Positions 9,885-20,132 are shown, counted from the first letter of the stretch. The stretch is 64,000 bases of DNA from an uncultured Eubacteriales bacterium (GCA_902773835.1 CACYFZ010000007.1:21592-85591), one strand, 5' to 3'. The notes: generated from the letters alone by a model not told the origin. Translations and numbers: made by a program.

Positions 9885-10998
9885 ATGTTACAACTGGACG
9901 AAATCAGAAGCCAACTTCCGACTCTTAATGAGAAGATAAAGGAAGTGGGAGGCTGGCTTTGACCCTGAGGGTCTTAAGAAAAGGATAAAAGAATTGGAGG
10001 ACCGGAGCCTGAAAGACGGTTTTTGGGATGACCAAAAGAGTGCCCGGAAAGTCCTGAAGGAGAAGAAGTCACTTGAGGATAAGCTTTCAGCATATGAGAG
10101 CCTGAAGGCGGAAGCGGATGAGCTTCCGGAACTTATCGATATAGCTGAGGAACTTGAAGACGAAGCAGAGGCCAAAGCCGTTGCAGACAGTTTCGATAAA
10201 CTGTCAGATGAGCTGGAGGACCTAAGGACGCGCATGCTTCTTTCGGGCAAGTATGATGATAACAATGCCATCCTCAGCATCCATGCAGGCACCGGCGGAG
10301 TAGATGCCAATGACTGGGCCGAGATGCTGGAGAGGATGTACCTGAGATACTGTGAGAAAAAGGGCTTTAAGACAAAGATTCTCGACAGGCAGGATGATGT
10401 CGACTACGGCATAAAGAGTTCCACTATTCAGGTGGAGGGGGATAACGCATACGGCCTTTTGAAATCCGAGAACGGAGTTCACAGACTGGTAAGGATATCT
10501 CCGTTCAATGCTATGGGAAAGAGGCAGACATCTTTCGCTGCGGTGGAAGTGGTTCCGGAGCTCAGCGACGACATAGAAGTAAATATCGACCAACAGGATC
10601 TCAAGATAGACACTTATCGCTCGGGCGGAGCCGGAGGACAGCACGTCAATACTACTGACTCTGCCGTCAGAATTACGCATCTTCCGACGGGCATAGTGGT
10701 AACTTGTCAGAATGAGAGATCTCAGATCATGAACAAGGAAGTTGCCATGAAGATTCTCGTATCCAAACTTACGAGGATTGCAGAAGAAGAGCAGAAGGAG
10801 AACCTGAATGAAATCAGGGGAGACCAATCAATGGCTACCTGGGGATCGCAGATAAGAAATTACGTTTTCCAGCCTTACACCATGGTCAAGGATACAAGAA
10901 CGGGCGCAGAGGTAGGAAATGTCGATGCCGTTATGGACGGAGACCTGGATCTGTTCGTAAGAGCCAAGCTCTCACAGGATGCCGGTCAAGGTCGATAA
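9885..10998 (+). CDS. prfB: Peptide chain release factor 2 (programmed +1 frameshift)
   Basis: RF2 recognises UGA and UAA stop codons and triggers peptide release. The gene is read in two frames: 25 codons from the ATG at 9885 end at an in-frame TGA (9960-9962); skipping the T at 9960 continues into the long frame to 10998, giving 370 residues. The SPF stop-codon recognition motif falls at residues 205-207 and the GGQ catalytic motif at 250-252, the positions known for E. coli RF2. AAGGAG precedes the ATG by four bases. The frameshift lets RF2 control its own level: when RF2 is scarce the TGA is read slowly and slippage increases. Neighbours are unrelated housekeeping genes. Confidence 0.95.
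9948..9963 (+). promoter_or_regulatory. prfB programmed +1 frameshift site
   Basis: The sequence GGAGGCTGGCTTTGAC combines an internal Shine-Dalgarno-like GGAGG, the slippery codon CTT and the stop TGA followed by C. These are the three parts of the classical RF2 site (CUU UGA C with an upstream SD). Reading resumes at GAC (9961), in phase with the rest of the gene. Confidence 0.93.
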
Positions 10999-11028
10999 AA
11001 GGGACAGTATAATTGTTAAAATAATTCC

Positions 11029-14000
11029 ATGCTGAGATTGTATGCCGGAAGAGAGAATACGGACAAAGAGCGTTTCATTTATGACCGCATCAGGGAAAGC
11101 GGCGCTGAGACGCTCGTTTTAGTGCCGAATCAGTATACTTTGGCAGCAGAAGAGCAGGCGCTCAGATACCTGGAGAGCGACTGCCTTTTTAATGTGGAGA
11201 TTCTGTCGATGAACAGACTCGGGCTCAGGGTTCTTCAGGAACAGGGAAGAGAATCCGTTCGCATGCTCGATAAATACGGCAGATTTATGCTTCTTACAAA
11301 GCTTATCAAAGAGCACGCAGATGAGTTCGAGGTGTTCAGACGCTCTGTCGGAAAGGTCAGTTTCACGACGATGCTGAATGATTTTATCTCGGAGTTCAAA
11401 CAGCAGAATTGCCGTGAAGAAGACCTTGAGGATTTGCTCGGAGAGTCTGAGGATAATCCTCTCCTGAATTCCAAACTTAAAGAGCTCAGGGGAGTTATTT
11501 CATCCTATGAGGAATTCATAAAGGATAAGTATACCGACCCGGAAGACTATATATCCATGTACATCGATGCTATCGGAAAGTCGGAACATGTTAAGGGGAA
11601 GTCCGTATGGGTATACGGCTACGATAACATAACTCCTAAGTTTACGGCTGCTCTTCTGGAAATAGCCAAAACGGCAAATGACACTAACTTCATTATTAAC
11701 AGGAGCGATTTCGGTCTGGATGAAAGGCTGATAAACTTGCTGCAAGCCTCAGCTTCGGAGCAGGGTATAGAGACTTCTTTGGAGGAGATAGGAGAATCCT
11801 ATGTTCAGAGAAAGACAGAGACTATAGAGCGCATTGAAAAAGGGCTCTGGAATTATGCGGATGCTGCTTCGGCTGATGATTCTGCGGATGAGGATTATGT
11901 CCCGGAAGATCTCACTGTGGTATGTGCGGCAAATCCGTATTATGAAGCGGAGAATGCGGCTGCATATATTTGGCACTTGGTCAGAGACCTCGGCTTCAGA
12001 ATGAGAGACATTCAAATCATTGCAAATGACGAGGGGGCCATGCACCCGATAATCAGACGTGTCCTGGCTGAATACGGACTTCCGGTGTTTTCCGATTCCG
12101 TAAGGCAGATCACCGACACTGCAGCAGTCAGCTTCATAGTCAATCTGCTCTGGTTCAAGTTGTATAACAAGGCTCCTCAATTCTTATTTGCGATGCTGAA
12201 AACGGGACTCAGTGAGTTTGAAGATGAGGAGATAGAAGATCTTGAAAATTATGTCAGGAATTACCGCATTAAAGGATCCATGTGGGATAGAGATTTTATT
12301 TACGGAGCGGATGCTCTCGGCGAGGATAAAATCGCTTCTCTAAACAAGATGAGATCAGTAATATCCGCTGCTATGTCCGAACTGGATGCTCTCGGAAAAG
12401 AAAAGAATCTTTCCGACTTTGTAGGCGGTTTTAAAAAGTATCTGGAAGATGAGTGGAATCTTTCAGAGCGTGTTTCCGAAGCTGCATCGGAAGCAGATAA
12501 AGAAGGGCTGGCCGATGAGGCGCAGAAGCTAATCCAAAGTTACTCAAAAGCCTTGGAAATCATGGACCAGATGACAGAGATAGCCGGAGATGAGGACTTT
12601 GATTTTTCAGAGTTTACGGAACTTTATATCGCCGGTCTTTCCGATGTAGAGGTCGGCGTCATTCCTAAGAGTGCAGACGGACTCTCTCTCGGAACTATGA
12701 TAAGGACCCGCCCGAGGGAGGTAAAGGCTGTCGTTATTCTCGGAGCCAATGAGGGCACGATGCCGATGAAACCTAAGACGGAGGGGTTGTTCTCCGTGGA
12801 TGAAAAAGATTACTTCAAATCCAAGGGCTTCGCTATGGGCTCGTTGGACGACATCAAGATGGATGAAGAAAATGCTGCCATGTACAGGATGATGTCCAAG
12901 GCGGAACAGAAACTGTACATCAGCTATTCGCTTACAGGTACGGACGGTAAAGATTCCAGCCCGGCTCCCGTGATCGATTCTCTTAAGATGCTCTTCCCGA
13001 AGATTAATGAGGAGGGATTCATAAAAAGAGATATTATAAGCGAAGGGTGGGGACAGGATCTGTTCCAAAGCCCGGAAGACGGAATACGTCACTTGTCCAT
13101 ACATATGAAAGAGAGCCCGAAGAATGAGGCTCCGGATGACCTCACTGCAGCCTTGCTTTCCTGGTACAGAGACAACAAAAAAGAAGCAATCGAGGCGGTG
13201 ATGGATATACTGCGCGATGAAAACGAGGCCAAGGCACTCGGAAGAGATACGGCCGTCAGATTGTTTAATGTCAGCGGAGGAATACTGTCGCTCAGTGCTT
13301 CGGCAATCGGCAATTATTATGATTGCCCTTTCAAATATTACATTAACTACGGTCTTTCTCCTCAGGAAGAGAGAAGTTTTGAGACTGATTCGCGCTCGGT
13401 GGGAGATGCGTACCACGAATGCTTAATGGCCGTGGCACAAAGACTTACCGAAGACAGAAATCTGATGCTCAGAGTGAAGGACGGTGACGGAGAAGAGTTG
13501 GCTCAGATAGTTGATGAGGAGCTCGTAAAACTCGCATCCGAATACAGAGGAGGACTCTTTGTATCCACATCAGGAGAGCAATACAGACTGGAGAGAATAA
13601 GGGAAATCTGCGGGAAAGCCGCGGAAGCCATGGCGGGACAATTATCTGCCGAATCTGTTGAAAGTGCCAAATTCGAAGAAGGCTTCGGACGTCATCGCAG
13701 TTTCGAGCCTATCAGGATGAAAGTCGGAAATGATGAAGTAGTCGTGGAGGGCAGGATTGACAGATTGGATGTTTTAAATGTCGATGGAGATGACAGGGTC
13801 AGAGTAATCGACTATAAAACCGGCAGGGACAGCCTGGATCTTTGGAAGGTGAGAAACGGCCTTCGAATGCAGCTTATGATTTATCTTATTTCGGCCAGCT
13901 CCGGAGAGTATGAGCCTGCGGGAATGTTCTATTTCAATATAAAAGATCCTATGGAGGCCATGAATAACAAATCGACCAATGTGTTCAATAAAACATTGGA

Positions 14001-14337
14001 AAAGAAGGCCGGGGACATATTCAAGCTTAAAGGCTCGTACATAAAAGAAGAAGGGGTGCTGAGCGCCATGCCTGAAGAGGTGCTTTCCAAGGCTGAAAAG
14101 GAAAACCCTATAAGCCGCGAAGAATATGAAGAAATAAAACATGATGTTTTAAACAGAATAGAGGAGGCGGCATCGGGAATACTGAGCGGCAGCATAGATA
14201 TACAGCCTTTGCGCGAAGATAAGAATAAGATAGTCTGCAATAACTGCAGCTATAAATCCATCTGCCGCAGAGACGCCAAGTCTGCAAAGAATGCCACCAA
14301 ATTATTGCCGAAAAAACCGAAAAAAGAAGAACAGTAA
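11029..14337 (+). CDS. addB: ATP-dependent helicase/nuclease subunit B (AddB)
   Basis: A 1102-residue AddB. AddAB processes DNA double-strand breaks for recombination. The N-terminal helicase-like part (LVPNQYTLAAEEQ, LSMNRLGLRVL) lacks a proper Walker A: the position usually occupied by GxxGxGK reads GRENTDKE. The C-terminal nuclease has GRIDR.D near residue 910 and IDYKTG shortly after. Four cysteines that hold the AddB iron-sulfur cluster are visible: C766 (DCPFKYY), C1070, C1073 and C1079 (C-x2-C-x5-C). The start has no strong ribosome site. addA, usually next to addB, is not in this window; the following gene overlaps by one base and encodes an unrelated metallo-hydrolase. Confidence 0.9.
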   Translation: MLRLYAGRENTDKERFIYDRIRESGAETLVLVPNQYTLAAEEQALRYLESDCLFNVEILSMNRLGLRVLQEQGRESVRMLDKYGRFMLLTKLIKEHADEFEVFRRSVGKVSFTTMLNDFISEFKQQNCREEDLEDLLGESEDNPLLNSKLKELRGVISSYEEFIKDKYTDPEDYISMYIDAIGKSEHVKGKSVWVYGYDNITPKFTAALLEIAKTANDTNFIINRSDFGLDERLINLLQASASEQGIETSLEEIGESYVQRKTETIERIEKGLWNYADAASADDSADEDYVPEDLTVVCAANPYYEAENAAAYIWHLVRDLGFRMRDIQIIANDEGAMHPIIRRVLAEYGLPVFSDSVRQITDTAAVSFIVNLLWFKLYNKAPQFLFAMLKTGLSEFEDEEIEDLENYVRNYRIKGSMWDRDFIYGADALGEDKIASLNKMRSVISAAMSELDALGKEKNLSDFVGGFKKYLEDEWNLSERVSEAASEADKEGLADEAQKLIQSYSKALEIMDQMTEIAGDEDFDFSEFTELYIAGLSDVEVGVIPKSADGLSLGTMIRTRPREVKAVVILGANEGTMPMKPKTEGLFSVDEKDYFKSKGFAMGSLDDIKMDEENAAMYRMMSKAEQKLYISYSLTGTDGKDSSPAPVIDSLKMLFPKINEEGFIKRDIISEGWGQDLFQSPEDGIRHLSIHMKESPKNEAPDDLTAALLSWYRDNKKEAIEAVMDILRDENEAKALGRDTAVRLFNVSGGILSLSASAIGNYYDCPFKYYINYGLSPQEERSFETDSRSVGDAYHECLMAVAQRLTEDRNLMLRVKDGDGEELAQIVDEELVKLASEYRGGLFVSTSGEQYRLERIREICGKAAEAMAGQLSAESVESAKFEEGFGRHRSFEPIRMKVGNDEVVVEGRIDRLDVLNVDGDDRVRVIDYKTGRDSLDLWKVRNGLRMQLMIYLISASSGEYEPAGMFYFNIKDPMEAMNNKSTNVFNKTLEKKAGDIFKLKGSYIKEEGVLSAMPEEVLSKAEKENPISREEYEEIKHDVLNRIEEAASGILSGSIDIQPLREDKNKIVCNNCSYKSICRRDAKSAKNATKLLPKKPKKEEQ

Positions 14338-15140
14338 TGCAAATAATATCAGTTGGGAGCAGCAGCTCCGGAAATTCATACATAATAGCGACGGAAGACA
14401 GCATCGTGCTTCTTGATGTGGGCCTTCCCGCAAAGAGGATAGTCGCGGCGCTGGAAGAAATAGGCAGAAGCCCCGAAGACGTAGATGCGGTACTTATTAC
14501 GCATGAGCATACTGACCATGTGAAAAGTGTCAGAGCAATAGGAAGACAGTGCTGCAATGCATCGTTTTACGCCAGCAGAGGAACGGTAGATAATACCAAG
14601 AATTTTGAGTACATCGATAAAGATAGAATCAACATCGTTTCTTCAGGAGATTCCTTTGAACTGGCCGGACTGGAACTGGGAACCTTTTCCCTAAACCATG
14701 ATGCTGCCGAGCCGCTTGGCTTTACTATCTCGGAAAACGGAGAAAAACTTGCGGTGGTCACTGACTGCGGAGCCATAACCGAGGACATCTTTGAATCTAT
14801 AAAAGATGCTGATGCGCTGGTCTTTGAAGCCAATCACGACGAGAATATGCTGATGTACGGAGAGTATCCGTATCATCTTAAAGTAAGAATCAAGAGTGAT
14901 CACGGGCATCTGTCCAACGAATGTGCTGCAGATGCGCTGGCTTCACTTTTGTCAGAAAGAGATGAAAAGGAACCCCTGAAAATAATGTTGGCTCATCTGA
15001 GCTTTCATAATAACGCACCGTTTTTCGCAAGACGCACTATAGAGGATGTTTTGGCTGAAAGGGGCTTTTCCAAGGACATAGATTACACGCTCGATATAGC
15101 ATCAAAAGATGAGCCGACTTACTTCGGAGAGCAGGAGTAA
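14337..15140 (+). CDS. MBL-fold metallo-hydrolase, YycJ/WalJ type
   Basis: A 267-residue metallo-beta-lactamase fold protein. Near the N-terminus it has [11 protein letters not shown], then the metal-binding THEHTDH motif at about residue 55. Later metal ligands are in FSLNHDAAEP (His), VTDCGA (Asp) and LAHLSFHN. These features and the position next to rlmH fit the YycJ/WalJ family, reported to be a 5'-3' DNA exonuclease linked to the cell wall regulon in Bacillus. Its ATG overlaps the addB stop codon (TAATG), so the two are co-translated. Function beyond the fold is inferred. Confidence 0.85.
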   Translation: MQIISVGSSSSGNSYIIATEDSIVLLDVGLPAKRIVAALEEIGRSPEDVDAVLITHEHTDHVKSVRAIGRQCCNASFYASRGTVDNTKNFEYIDKDRINIVSSGDSFELAGLELGTFSLNHDAAEPLGFTISENGEKLAVVTDCGAITEDIFESIKDADALVFEANHDENMLMYGEYPYHLKVRIKSDHGHLSNECAADALASLLSERDEKEPLKIMLAHLSFHNNAPFFARRTIEDVLAERGFSKDIDYTLDIASKDEPTYFGEQE

Positions 15141-15142
15141 AA

Positions 15143-15622
15143 ATGCTGAATATAAATATTGTCTGTGTAGGAAAACTGAAAGAAAAATATTGGACGGATG
15201 CCTGCAGCGAGTACCTTAAGAGGCTGGGCGCATACTGCAGTGCCGAAGTTACGGAGGTAAAGGAAGAGAAACTCCCGTCCAATGCATCTGCCGCTGATGA
15301 AATGAAGGTGATAGAGGCAGAGGGAAGAAATATACTTGAAAAGATTTCAAAAACCGATTTTGTAATAGCCCTGGATGTAAAAGGAAAAGAGAAAAGCTCT
15401 GAGGAAATAGCGGAGCTTTTAAATAAAATTAGTTTTACACATTCCGCGGTGGCGATTATAATTGGAGGCAGCCTCGGATTATCTGATGAAGTTAAATCGA
15501 GAGCGGATGTAAAACTCAGTTTCGGTCGTATTACGCTGCCGCATCAACTGGCGCGCGTAGTGGCGCTGGAGCAGATATACAGAGCTTTTAAAATCAATGC
15601 TAACGAAACCTATCATAAGTAA
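15143..15622 (+). CDS. rlmH: 23S rRNA pseudouridine-1915 N3-methyltransferase
   Basis: The 159-residue sequence is a full-length SPOUT-class RlmH, which methylates pseudouridine 1915 of 23S rRNA on the assembled ribosome. Diagnostic segments are VCVGKLKEKYW at the start, the knot region AIIIGGSLGLSDEVKSRAD, LSFGRITLPHQLARV and the terminal YHK. It starts two bases after the MBL-fold gene, so it is in the same operon. Nothing in it departs from the family. Confidence 0.95.
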   Translation: MLNINIVCVGKLKEKYWTDACSEYLKRLGAYCSAEVTEVKEEKLPSNASAADEMKVIEAEGRNILEKISKTDFVIALDVKGKEKSSEEIAELLNKISFTHSAVAIIIGGSLGLSDEVKSRADVKLSFGRITLPHQLARVVALEQIYRAFKINANETYHK

Positions 15623-15661
15623 GGTTTCCGGGGCCGAGCCCCTAAATAAAAAGGAGAGAAT

Positions 15662-15829
15662 ATGAGCAATAAATACAGCAAATCAAATAAACAGAAGAAA
15701 AACGATCTTTCTCAATATGAGCAGAAGAGAGAGCGCCTGAACACGGGCGCCAAGGTGATGGCGATTATCGTCTCAATTGCCATGATAGTTACCGCTTTTC
15801 TTTCTGCAGGAGTTTTCTTTCTCAAATAG
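15662..15829 (+). CDS. Small single-helix membrane protein (55 aa)
   Basis: A short gene with a near-perfect ribosome site (AAGGAGAG) seven bases before the ATG. The product has a hydrophilic Lys/Asn/Gln-rich N-terminus (about 30 residues), then a single hydrophobic helix (AKVMAIIVSIAMIVTAFLSA) and ends FFLK. The layout of a charged head and one C-terminal helix resembles Prli42-like and DUF4044-like miniproteins of Gram-positive bacteria, but I cannot assign it. It sits between rlmH and the V-ATPase promoter. A role as a membrane tether or small subunit is inference. Confidence 0.7.
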   Translation: MSNKYSKSNKQKKNDLSQYEQKRERLNTGAKVMAIIVSIAMIVTAFLSAGVFFLK

Positions 15830-15830
15830 A

Positions 15831-15846
15831 TTTAAACACGTTTAAA
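15831..15846. repeat. Perfect 7-bp palindrome upstream of V-ATPase operon
   Basis: TTTAAAC-AC-GTTTAAA begins one base after the stop codon of the small membrane protein and ends about 33 bases before a possible -35 element. It could be an operator for the V-ATPase operon, or a weak transcription stop; there is no T-run after it. Confidence 0.45.
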
Positions 15847-15879
15847 ATCACAAAAATATCACACTTTGTTAAATAATTA

Positions 15880-15908
15880 TTGTATTCACAGGCTGCCTAT
15901 TATGATAA
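15880..15908 (+). promoter_or_regulatory. Candidate promoter of V-ATPase operon
   Basis: TTGTAT and TGATAA separated by 17 bases, in the AT-rich gap before the V-ATPase genes. The match to the sigma-A consensus is moderate. The leader from here to the first ATG would be about 55 bases. Confidence 0.4.
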
Positions 15909-15970
15909 AATTTATGCAGCTATGTTTTTCATATGATAAAAGCTATTGTTCTAACAAACAGGAGGGGCCT

Positions 15971-16534
15971 ATGGAATTACAAATTCAAGACCTTGTTTCC
16001 TCTATTCGCAAAGAAGGGGTAGAGGCGGCAAATGCCGAAGCCGAAGCGATTATCGCCGAAGCTAAGAAGAAGGCCGACTCTATCGTCAGAGGAGCACAGA
16101 CAGAGGCACAGCAGTATAAAGATGCTGCAGAAAAGGAAATAAACATCCTCAAAGAAAGTGCTGAAGTAAGTGCAGACCAGGCGAAGAGAGATGCCGTTCT
16201 GGCATTTAAGACAGAGATTCAAAATGAGATTGAAAAGATCCTGTCAGCCGGCATCGGCAAAGAGCTAAACGGTAAAGCTCTCGGTACTCTGATTCGCACG
16301 GCAATTGCCGGTGAAAACGTCGCAGATTGTGCCGCAGAGGTGGCTGAGGTAAGCGATGCTCTCAAGAGTGAGCTTGCTAAGGAGATCAAGGACGGACTGG
16401 AAATCAGACCTAATAAAAACGTGCAGCAGGGATTCCGTATTGCATCTAAAGACGGATCCGGCTATTTCGACTGCACGGACGAAGGTATCATGGAGATGCT
16501 GATGCCATACTTCAGAGACCTGGACTTCAATTAG
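15971..16534 (+). CDS. atpE: V-type ATPase subunit E
   Basis: Subunit E forms the peripheral stalk that links the catalytic head to the membrane sector. The 187-residue product has an Ala/Glu/Lys-rich coiled coil (about residues 15-80: AEAEAIIAEAKKKAD and onward) followed by the globular C-terminal domain ending in MLMPYFRDLDF. I start it at the ATG preceded by AGGAGGGG, because an earlier in-frame Met 105 bases upstream lies in the promoter region and adds a segment foreign to the family. First gene of the seven-gene ATPase operon. Confidence 0.88.
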   Translation: MELQIQDLVSSIRKEGVEAANAEAEAIIAEAKKKADSIVRGAQTEAQQYKDAAEKEINILKESAEVSADQAKRDAVLAFKTEIQNEIEKILSAGIGKELNGKALGTLIRTAIAGENVADCAAEVAEVSDALKSELAKEIKDGLEIRPNKNVQQGFRIASKDGSGYFDCTDEGIMEMLMPYFRDLDFN

Positions 16535-16549
16535 AGAGGGAGGCAGAGT

Positions 16550-17071
16550 ATGGCTTCTTATTATTATCTGACATCAAGCCTGCCTGAACTCAGAGCAGAC
16601 GGAGATATGCCGATATCATACGGCGAATTTCTGTCGCTATGCCAGTCGAACGTAAGTGAATCAACATATGAATTGCTCGAAAATCTCACTTTGGATTCCA
16701 AGGAAGGACCGCTTGTTGACAAGTGGCATGAATTCTACGGAATGCTGAAGAAAGAACTCAGCTACCAAAGAAGTGTGAATCTCGGAAAGAGTTATTCGTC
16801 CGCATATGATAAAGACGGATTTATCGCACAGGTGGTTCAATCAGCGCTCAGCGCAAAGAACCCGTTGGAAGCCGAAAGACTCTTACTGGAGTATGAATTC
16901 GATAATCTGGATTCACTGGTCGGACTCCATATGTTCGATGACTATGTGCTTTTCGGATATGCCATCAAGCTGAAATTACTTGAACGCCTGAGCTGCTTTG
17001 AGCAGGAAAAGGGCAAGGCCGAATTCGATTCACTGTTCGAAGGGATACAGGAGCGCGTGTACAGTTTGTAA
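16550..17071 (+). CDS. DUF2764 family protein of V-ATPase operon
   Basis: A 173-residue protein starting MASYYYLTSSLPEL, which fits the DUF2764 family found at this position, between subunits E and A, in the V-ATPase operons of spirochaetes and Bacteroidetes. It is helical and soluble. In those operons no canonical subunit C is found, and DUF2764 is thought to fill that place; that role is inference. GAGGGAGG precedes the ATG. Confidence 0.78.
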   Translation: MASYYYLTSSLPELRADGDMPISYGEFLSLCQSNVSESTYELLENLTLDSKEGPLVDKWHEFYGMLKKELSYQRSVNLGKSYSSAYDKDGFIAQVVQSALSAKNPLEAERLLLEYEFDNLDSLVGLHMFDDYVLFGYAIKLKLLERLSCFEQEKGKAEFDSLFEGIQERVYSL

Positions 17072-17091
17072 CAATCTAACAGGAGTGTTAT

Positions 17092-18822
17092 ATGAAAGTA
17101 GAAACAGGATATGTAGCCGGAGTCAACGGCAACCTCATAAAGGTTAACTTCGATGGCTCGGTTCGAAAAAACGAAGTTGGTTACATCCTCGTTGACGACA
17201 AGCGCCTCAAAGGAGAGGTAATCCGAGTCAACAACGGGGAAGTAAGCATGCAGATCTACGAGATGACCGACGGAATTAAAATCGGTGACCCGGTAGAATT
17301 CACCGGAGAACTCATGTCCGTAGATCTGGGCCCGGGACTGCTGACACAGGTATATGACGGTCTGCAGAACCCGCTTCCGCAGCTTGCGGAGCAATGCGGT
17401 TTCTTCCTGGAAAGGGGAGTTTATCTGGATGCTATTCCGGACCGCAATTGGGACTTCACTCCGATTGTAAGAGTAGGAGATGCCGTTAAGGCGGGCTCCA
17501 CTATCGGAACGGTCCCTGAAGGTCTTTTCACACACCATATTATGGTGCCATTCACACTGAGAGGTACCGACTGGACGGTCAAGTCCATCAAAAAGCCGGG
17601 TTCGTACCATGTGCGTGAGACCATATGCACTATCGCGAACGAAAAAGGTGAGGAGAGAGAACTCTCCATGGTATTTACTCAGCCTATCAAACAAGCAGTT
17701 AAGTGTTACGAGGAAAAACTCCGTCCGAGCGAACCTCTCGTAACAAAAATTCGTTGTATTGACGCTTTCCTGCCGGTAGCCAAGGGCGGTACATTCTGTA
17801 CGCCGGGACCGTTCGGCGCGGGAAAGACGGTACTCCAGCACATGCAGGCCAAGAACTCTGACGTAGATGTCGTAATCGTAGCCGCCTGCGGAGAGCGTGC
17901 CGGCGAGGTAGTAGAAGTTCTTAAAGAGTTCCCTGAACTTGAAGACCCTAAGACAGGACGTTCACTGATGGAAAGAACCATCATCATTTGTAATACGTCC
18001 TCCATGCCGGTAGCTGCCAGAGAAGCTTCGGTATACACAGCAGTTACTCTCGCTGAGTACTACAGACAGATGGGACTCGATGTACTCATGCTGGCTGACT
18101 CAACCAGCCGTTGGGCACAGGCCATGCGTGAGATGTCAGGACGTCTGGAGGAGATTCCGGGAGAGGAAGCATTCCCTGCTTATCTCGAATCATCCATCGC
18201 GGCATTCTATGAAAGAGCCGGAAAGGTACGCCTTGAAGACGGCACTATTTCATCCATTACAATCGGCGGTACGGTATCCCCGGCCGGCGGTAACTTCGAG
18301 GAACCTGTAACACAGGCTACTCTGAAGGTAGTAGGGGCCTTCCACGGACTTGCCAGAGAACGTTCGGATGCTCGTAAGTATCCGGCCATTCATCCGGTTG
18401 ACTCATGGTCAAAGTACCAGGGCGTAGTAGATACAGACCGCATGGAACATGCCAGAAGTATGTTGGTCAGGAGTAACGAAATAAATCAGATGATGAAGGT
18501 TGTCGGAGAGGAAGGTACTTCCAACGATGACTACATCATATATCAGAAGGGAGAGCTTCTGGATGCGGTATATCTGCAGCAGAACTCATTCGATCCTATC
18601 GACGCCGCGTGCGTACCTGAGAGACAGCAGAGAGAGTTCGACAGACTCTACGATGCCATGACTCAGACTTACGACATCGCAGAGAAGAAGGATATAAGAG
18701 CCTTCTTCAACCAGCTGAGACAGGAGTTCCTCGACTGGCACGGCACAGAGTGGGAGAGCAAAGAGTTCGACTCTCAAGAAAAGAAGATTGAAGACTTCTA
18801 TAAGTCTAAGGTCGTTAGCTAG
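17092..18822 (+). CDS. atpA: V-type ATPase catalytic subunit A
   Basis: The catalytic nucleotide-binding subunit. The 576-residue product has the Walker A motif GPFGAGKT at residues 239-246 (the A-subunit form), [10 protein letters not shown] and the Walker B region [19 protein letters not shown]. The N-terminal barrel and the non-homologous insertion before the P-loop, both typical of A subunits, are present. AGGAGTG precedes the ATG. It lies in the order E-DUF2764-A-B-D-I-K. Whether the enzyme makes ATP or pumps ions cannot be read from this subunit. Confidence 0.96.
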   Translation: MKVETGYVAGVNGNLIKVNFDGSVRKNEVGYILVDDKRLKGEVIRVNNGEVSMQIYEMTDGIKIGDPVEFTGELMSVDLGPGLLTQVYDGLQNPLPQLAEQCGFFLERGVYLDAIPDRNWDFTPIVRVGDAVKAGSTIGTVPEGLFTHHIMVPFTLRGTDWTVKSIKKPGSYHVRETICTIANEKGEERELSMVFTQPIKQAVKCYEEKLRPSEPLVTKIRCIDAFLPVAKGGTFCTPGPFGAGKTVLQHMQAKNSDVDVVIVAACGERAGEVVEVLKEFPELEDPKTGRSLMERTIIICNTSSMPVAAREASVYTAVTLAEYYRQMGLDVLMLADSTSRWAQAMREMSGRLEEIPGEEAFPAYLESSIAAFYERAGKVRLEDGTISSITIGGTVSPAGGNFEEPVTQATLKVVGAFHGLARERSDARKYPAIHPVDSWSKYQGVVDTDRMEHARSMLVRSNEINQMMKVVGEEGTSNDDYIIYQKGELLDAVYLQQNSFDPIDAACVPERQQREFDRLYDAMTQTYDIAEKKDIRAFFNQLRQEFLDWHGTEWESKEFDSQEKKIEDFYKSKVVS

Positions 18823-18836
18823 GAGGACGGTGTAGT

Positions 18837-20132
18837 ATGCAAAAGGTTTATACGAAAATAGATTCAATTGTAGGTAACGTAGTAACCGTCCGTGCGCAGG
18901 GTGTCAAGAACGGAGACCTGGCGCTGGTTGGCGACAGTTACGCAAACGTTATCAAACTGGAGAAGGATGTAGTATCCCTCCAGGTTTTCGCCGGCGCCCA
19001 GGGCGTCAGCACCACAGACCCTGTACGCTTCCTCGGAAGACCGATGATGGTATCCTTCTCGGAGCATCTCCTCGGCCGTATCTTTGACGGTGCCGGAGTT
19101 CCGAGAGATAAGGGACCTGCCTTGACAGAGAATATGATTCCTATCGGCGGCCCGTCCTTCAACCCGGCCAAGCGTGTACTTCCGAAGAACATGATTCGTA
19201 CGGGAATTCCGATGATTGATGTATTCAATACATTGGTAGAGAGCCAGAAGCTGCCGATTTTCTCCATCTCCGGAGAGCCTTACAACCAGCTTCTTTCAAG
19301 AATAGCGATGCAGGCCGAGGTAGACGTAATCGTCCTCGGAGGCATGGGTCTTAAGTATGACGACTACATGGAATTCCGTGACACCCTCGAAAAGGGCGGT
19401 GCTATGAGCCACACGGTAATGTTCATCCATACCGCAGCAGACCCTATCGTAGAGTGTACGCTGGTTCCGGATATGTCACTGGCGGTTGCAGAGCAATTCG
19501 CGCTCGAAGGAAAGAGAGTACTGGTACTTCTCACGGACATGACCAACTTCGCAGATGCGCAGAAGGAAATGGCCATCACGATGGAGCAGGTACCGTCCAA
19601 CCGTGGGTATCCGGGAGACTTGTACAGTTGCCTGGCTTATCGTTACGAGAAGGCCGTAGATATCGAAGGCGCCGGATCCATCACAATCCTCGGAGTTACA
19701 ACAATGCCGGGCGACGACGTAACACATCCGGTTCCGGATAATACGGGATACATCACTGAGGGCCAGTACTACCTCAAGAACGGACACATCGAGCCGTTCG
19801 GTTCACTCTCACGTCTGAAACAGAACGTAAACGGAGAGACCAGAGATGACCACCGTGCTCTAATGGACGGTATGATTCGTCTCTACGCTCAGTACAAAGA
19901 ATCCCTCGAGAAAAAATCCATGGGATTTATGATGTCAGACTGGGATGACAAGCTCCTCAAATACGGTGAGCTGTTCGAAACCAAGATGATGGATCTGTCC
20001 GTAAATATTCCGCTTGAAGATGCGCTCGATCTCGGCTGGGTCATCCTCGCTGAGTGCTTCGAACCTAATGAAACGGGTATGAAGACCAGCCTGATTCAGG
20101 AGAGATGGCCGGATAAGGCTGCGCTGAGTTAA
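18837..20132 (+). CDS. atpB: V-type ATPase subunit B
   Basis: The 431-residue non-catalytic B subunit of the hexameric head. It lacks a Walker A loop (the position reads [11 protein letters not shown]), as expected for B subunits, and keeps [31 protein letters not shown] and [27 protein letters not shown] split over neighbouring segments. AGGAGG lies nine bases before the ATG. It forms the alternating A3B3 ring with the upstream gene product. Confidence 0.96.
   Translation: MQKVYTKIDSIVGNVVTVRAQGVKNGDLALVGDSYANVIKLEKDVVSLQVFAGAQGVSTTDPVRFLGRPMMVSFSEHLLGRIFDGAGVPRDKGPALTENMIPIGGPSFNPAKRVLPKNMIRTGIPMIDVFNTLVESQKLPIFSISGEPYNQLLSRIAMQAEVDVIVLGGMGLKYDDYMEFRDTLEKGGAMSHTVMFIHTAADPIVECTLVPDMSLAVAEQFALEGKRVLVLLTDMTNFADAQKEMAITMEQVPSNRGYPGDLYSCLAYRYEKAVDIEGAGSITILGVTTMPGDDVTHPVPDNTGYITEGQYYLKNGHIEPFGSLSRLKQNVNGETRDDHRALMDGMIRLYAQYKESLEKKSMGFMMSDWDDKLLKYGELFETKMMDLSVNIPLEDALDLGWVILAECFEPNETGMKTSLIQERWPDKAALS

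Noticed and set aside
11006..11016. TATAAT-like element before addB as its promoter
   Set aside because: No matching -35 at 16-18 bases; addB may be read from the prfB transcript.
15630..15642. Terminator after rlmH (GGGGC-CGA-GCCCC)
   Set aside because: Only five pairs and no T-run; too weak to call.
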